A DNA stretch of 64,000 bases from Thiospirochaeta perfilievii (GTDB taxonomy: Bacteria; Spirochaetota; Spirochaetia; DSM-2461), in NCBI RefSeq assembly GCF_008329945.1, contig NZ_CP035807.1, positions 2,108,001 through 2,172,000 on the forward strand, read 5' to 3'. This document shows, piece by piece, positions 61,449-64,000 of this stretch. Each line of letters begins with the position of its first letter. Position 1 is the first letter of the stretch. The notes beneath the pieces are model-generated. The model did no database searches. It was given only the letters and a program-made list of their open reading frames with translations, and was not told where the DNA came from. Position numbers and translations under genes: made by a program.

Positions 61449-62732
61449 ATGGTGGAAAAATATAAAAACAGAGAAGAGTATGAAGAGGAAGTTATTAGTA
61501 GATCTAAGCTTCCTAAGGGGTTTAAGGTTGGTGTTGTTCCATTAACTTTTTTCCCCATAGAGAAAAAGGTTGATAAAGCACTACCTATGAAGCTGTCTTT
61601 AATCCTTCTTGATAATGATAGTGAGTCCTTTGGGAGTGTTTTTACAAAAAATAGCTTCCCTGGCCACCCTGTTGTTCATGGGAAAAAGATGTTAGATTCA
61701 GAAACTACTCGAGGGGTTCTTATTAATAATAAGATCTCTAATGTTAGGTGTAGTGGTGGTGCAGAGTCTATTGATAATATACTAAGCTCCCTATCGGAAA
61801 ATTTAAATATTAAAGGCCAGAAGTTTTTTTCATCTTCAACAGGTATAATTGGCTGGAAACTTCCACAAGAAGATATAATAAGTTCTATCCCTAAGTTAAT
61901 AGAGAGTCTTAATTCCAACTCAATATTTCCTGTTGCCAAGGGTATTATGACAACAGATAACTACCCTAAGGTAAGAAGTATAGAGATTCAAGGGGGACGG
62001 ATTACTGCAGTGGCTAAGGGTGCAGGTATGATAGAACCAAATATGGCAACAATGCTAGTTTTTATCTTAACTGATATAGCTGTAGAGCGTAAGGAACTAA
62101 GATCTATTCTAAAGAGAGTTGTAGATAAAACTTTTAATAGAATATCAATAGATAGTGACCAAAGTACAAGTGATACTGCAATGATTTTTAGTTCAAATAT
62201 AATCCAAGGCGTAAAAACTTCTCTATTTGAAGACTCTCTTTACTCTATCTGTTTAGATCTCTGTCAAGATGTAGTAAGAAACGGTGAGGGGACGGCCCAC
62301 GTTATTCAGGTAACTGTTAAAGGTGTCCAGTGTGAAGATGATGCTTTAAAAATAGGTAAAGCTATAATAAATGCCCCACTTCTAAAAGCTGCAATCTATG
62401 GAAATGATCCGAATCTAGGGCGATTATTACAAGCTATAGGGGATGTTGCAGGAAATGAGAATATTCCATTAGATCCAGAATGTATAACACTTTATATGGG
62501 GGATTATATAATATATGATAATGGTGCTTTTACTCTTAACGAAGAGTTGGAGCTAAAATTAAATAGATATCTAAAAGATAGGTCGTTTAATGAAACAGCC
62601 ATAGGATTTCCAGAGCATAGGAATAATGTTGAAATTGTGGTAGATTTGCAGAATGGATTAGAAAGTGCTACTGTATATGGCTCAGATCTGTCCTATGAAT
62701 ACGTTAGAGAAAATGCAGATTATAGATCTTGA
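61449..62732 (+). CDS. argJ: Bifunctional ornithine acetyltransferase / N-acetylglutamate synthase
   Basis: A 427-aa ArgJ. Seen: the autocleavage and nucleophile segment AKGAGMIEPNMATMLVFILTD, where the Thr of ATML becomes the N-terminal nucleophile of the beta chain; TTDNYPK; IDSDQSTSDTA; and NAPLLKAAIYGNDPNLGRLLQAIG. Family knowledge: ArgJ recycles the acetyl group from acetylornithine to glutamate. Whether it is monofunctional or bifunctional cannot be read from the sequence; argA is present in this genome, so it may be monofunctional. No Shine-Dalgarno is obvious at 61449. Confidence 0.93.
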   Translation: MVEKYKNREEYEEEVISRSKLPKGFKVGVVPLTFFPIEKKVDKALPMKLSLILLDNDSESFGSVFTKNSFPGHPVVHGKKMLDSETTRGVLINNKISNVRCSGGAESIDNILSSLSENLNIKGQKFFSSSTGIIGWKLPQEDIISSIPKLIESLNSNSIFPVAKGIMTTDNYPKVRSIEIQGGRITAVAKGAGMIEPNMATMLVFILTDIAVERKELRSILKRVVDKTFNRISIDSDQSTSDTAMIFSSNIIQGVKTSLFEDSLYSICLDLCQDVVRNGEGTAHVIQVTVKGVQCEDDALKIGKAIINAPLLKAAIYGNDPNLGRLLQAIGDVAGNENIPLDPECITLYMGDYIIYDNGAFTLNEELELKLNRYLKDRSFNETAIGFPEHRNNVEIVVDLQNGLESATVYGSDLSYEYVRENADYRS

Positions 62733-62751
62733 TAAGTTAAAGGAATAGTGT

Positions 62752-63728
62752 GTGAGTGATATAAAAATAGATGATAAAATAACAGAGGCTGGAAAGATAA
62801 TTGAGACAGCTCGTGCTGAAATAGCCACTAGGATTGTAGGGCAAACAAAGTTTATTGATGGGTTAATAATGGGTATTATCGCAGGTGGGCATATCCTTGT
62901 AGAGGGTGTTCCTGGTTTGGCAAAAACTCTTGCTGTAAATACTCTTTCCGATGTTTTTGATACTGATTTTAAAAGGATTCAGTTTACACCAGACCTTCTA
63001 CCAGCCGACTTAATAGGAACTATGATCTTTAAACAAGAGAGTGGGGAGTTTGTTCCAAGAAAAGGACCAATCTTTTCAAATATTATATTAGCAGATGAGA
63101 TAAATCGAGCGCCTGCTAAAGTTCAAGCCGCTCTTTTAGAATCTATGGCTGAGAAGCAGGTTACAATTGGTGGAAATACTTACGCCCTCCCAAATCCTTT
63201 TTTGTCTTAGCAACACAAAACCCTATAGAACAGGAGGGTACATATCAGTTACCTGAAGCCCAGTTAGATAGATTTATGATGAAACTCTTAGTAGATTATC
63301 CATCCCCAGAAGAGGAGCTTCAAATATTAAAGCTAATGGGTAAGGATTCTAAAATATCAGTAAAGAAGATTCTTACAACACAGATGATAAGTTCATTACG
63401 AGAAGCAGCGGAAAGTATATCTATAGATGAGATGATAGAGAAATATATAGTATCTATTGTAACAGCTTCTAGAGTTAAAGATAGAAAGTATCCATTTGTA
63501 CGTTTAATCGAATTTGGAGCTTCCCCTAGGGCAACAATCTATATTTATAGATGTTGTAAGGTTAGAGCCCTATTTGAAGGAAGGGATTATGTACTTCCTG
63601 AGGATGTTAAAAGCGTAGTATATGATGTATTAAGGCATCGAATTGTTCTCTCCTACGAGGCGGAAGCAGAAGCATTAACAGCAGATGATGTTATTAAAGA
63701 AATTTTAGCCTCTGTTCCGGTACCTTAA
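62752..63728 (+). pseudogene. moxR, MoxR-type AAA+ ATPase, interrupted by one frameshift
   Basis: The gene reads as a MoxR ATPase of about 325 aa if corrected. Segment one starts at GTG (62752) and shows Walker A EGVPGLAKTLAVN, QFTPDLLPADLIG, ILADEINRAPAKVQAALLESM (Walker B) and ends ALPNPFLS-stop. The expected [24 protein letters not shown] follows in the next frame. The break is in T6 (63195-63200), one T short of the reading that gives [11 protein letters not shown]. The second part includes [13 protein letters not shown]. Its end overlaps a DUF58 start (TAATG). MoxR and DUF58 genes are usually adjacent. Confidence 0.85.
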
Positions 63729-64000
63729 TGGAGGATATAGACTTCTCTGGTAGAGTAAAAAGATTACAAATAATCTCTACCCAACTAATTGAAGGAATGT
63801 TTTCTGGAAATTATAGGTCAACATTTAAAGGTCCAGGGCTTGAATTTAATGAAGTTCGTGAGTATCAAGATGGGGATGATGTTAGATTTATAGACTGGAA
63901 CGTTACATCTCGAATGCAGGCGCCTTATACTAAAACATTTAAGGAAGAGAGAGAATTAATATTAAATATTGTTATGGATGTTTCCGCTTCCCTATCGGAA
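63728..64000 (+). CDS. DUF58 domain protein (partial, runs off right edge)
   Basis: The first 91 codons of a DUF58 protein. Seen: GMFSGNYRSTFKGPGLEFNEVREYQDGDDVRFIDWNVTSRMQAPYTKTFKEERELILNIVMDVSASL, the DUF58 block (GLEF.EVR.Y..GDDVR.IDWNV) and the start of a vWA-like segment. It overlaps the moxR stop by one base. It usually works with MoxR in membrane-associated complexes of the vWA/batA type. Confidence 0.9.
   Translation, partial: MEDIDFSGRVKRLQIISTQLIEGMFSGNYRSTFKGPGLEFNEVREYQDGDDVRFIDWNVTSRMQAPYTKTFKEERELILNIVMDVSASLSE

Noticed and set aside
1-64000. CRISPR arrays, prophage, transposons, tRNA or rRNA genes, restriction or toxin-antitoxin modules
   Set aside because: No repeat-spacer array, integrase, transposase, tRNA cloverleaf or rRNA sequence was recognised.

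Overview
The window reads as chromosomal DNA of an AT-rich, free-living spirochaete. The indications are a class I lysyl-tRNA synthetase (51143-52726), many short spirochaete-style lipoprotein signals, a second ClpP-like protease beside purC, a secreted starch-degrading amylase and no sporulation genes. Genus is inferred only; no rRNA or tRNA gene was found. Genes are tightly packed on both strands, and the overlap TAATG (stop and start sharing an A) recurs.

Layout. 1-6047 (minus): a branched-chain amino acid ABC operon, livK-livH-livM-livG-livF, followed by a truncated gene fusing a DUF1573-like domain, a thioredoxin-like domain and a CcdA/DsbD-like membrane domain. 6451-10121 (minus): thioredoxin reductase, CPBP protease, parvulin lipoprotein, arginase. 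10196-18355: a small membrane protein, a serine-dehydratase-like protein without Fe-S cysteines, CapA, topoisomerase III, a beta-barrel-like protein, the electron-bifurcating NfnAB pair and an acetyltransferase. 18381-24471: a peroxiredoxin diverging from a complete suf operon (sufB-C-D-S-E-T) with Fur-like sites. 24479-25996: a queuosine-precursor transporter under a preQ1-I riboswitch, divergent from a small radical SAM protein that may be a queuine lyase. 26024-34961: a DjlA-like co-chaperone, then an alpha-2-macroglobulin lipoprotein with penicillin-binding protein 1C. 35810-39962: a general amino acid ABC transporter, aapJQMP. 39991-46676: a flavoprotein, argA, a SplB-family radical SAM protein, membrane proteins, a cation/proton antiporter and an FMN reductase. 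46673-50162 (minus): TlpA, CcdA, an MBL hydrolase and a DUF1576 protein. 50279-56260: a small membrane protein, RlpA, lysS, a hypothetical protein and a modular alpha-amylase under two LacI/CcpA-type operators. 56321-64000: plsC, era, clpP, purC, a secreted nuclease/phosphatase, rmuC, argJ, moxR and the start of a DUF58 gene.

The genes suggest an amino-acid-scavenging, starch-fermenting organism with thioredoxin/peroxiredoxin protection, SUF-type Fe-S assembly, NfnAB-based NADPH supply and arginine synthesis genes (argA, argJ) spread across the region. The two SBP-dependent amino acid transporters share a design: the binding-protein gene comes first and is followed by an intrinsic terminator before the permease genes.

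Nothing here is clearly a new multi-gene system such as a defence island, prophage or CRISPR. The most interesting locus is the riboswitch-controlled queuosine/queuine pair at about 24.5-26.0 kb. Next come the amylase double operator, the fusion protein at the left edge with its apparent ATT start, the cysteine-less serine dehydratase and an orphan hairpin-plus-T-tract at 44.36-44.43 kb. sufB carries two frameshifts and moxR one. All three are single-base losses in homopolymers, so they are most likely sequence errors.
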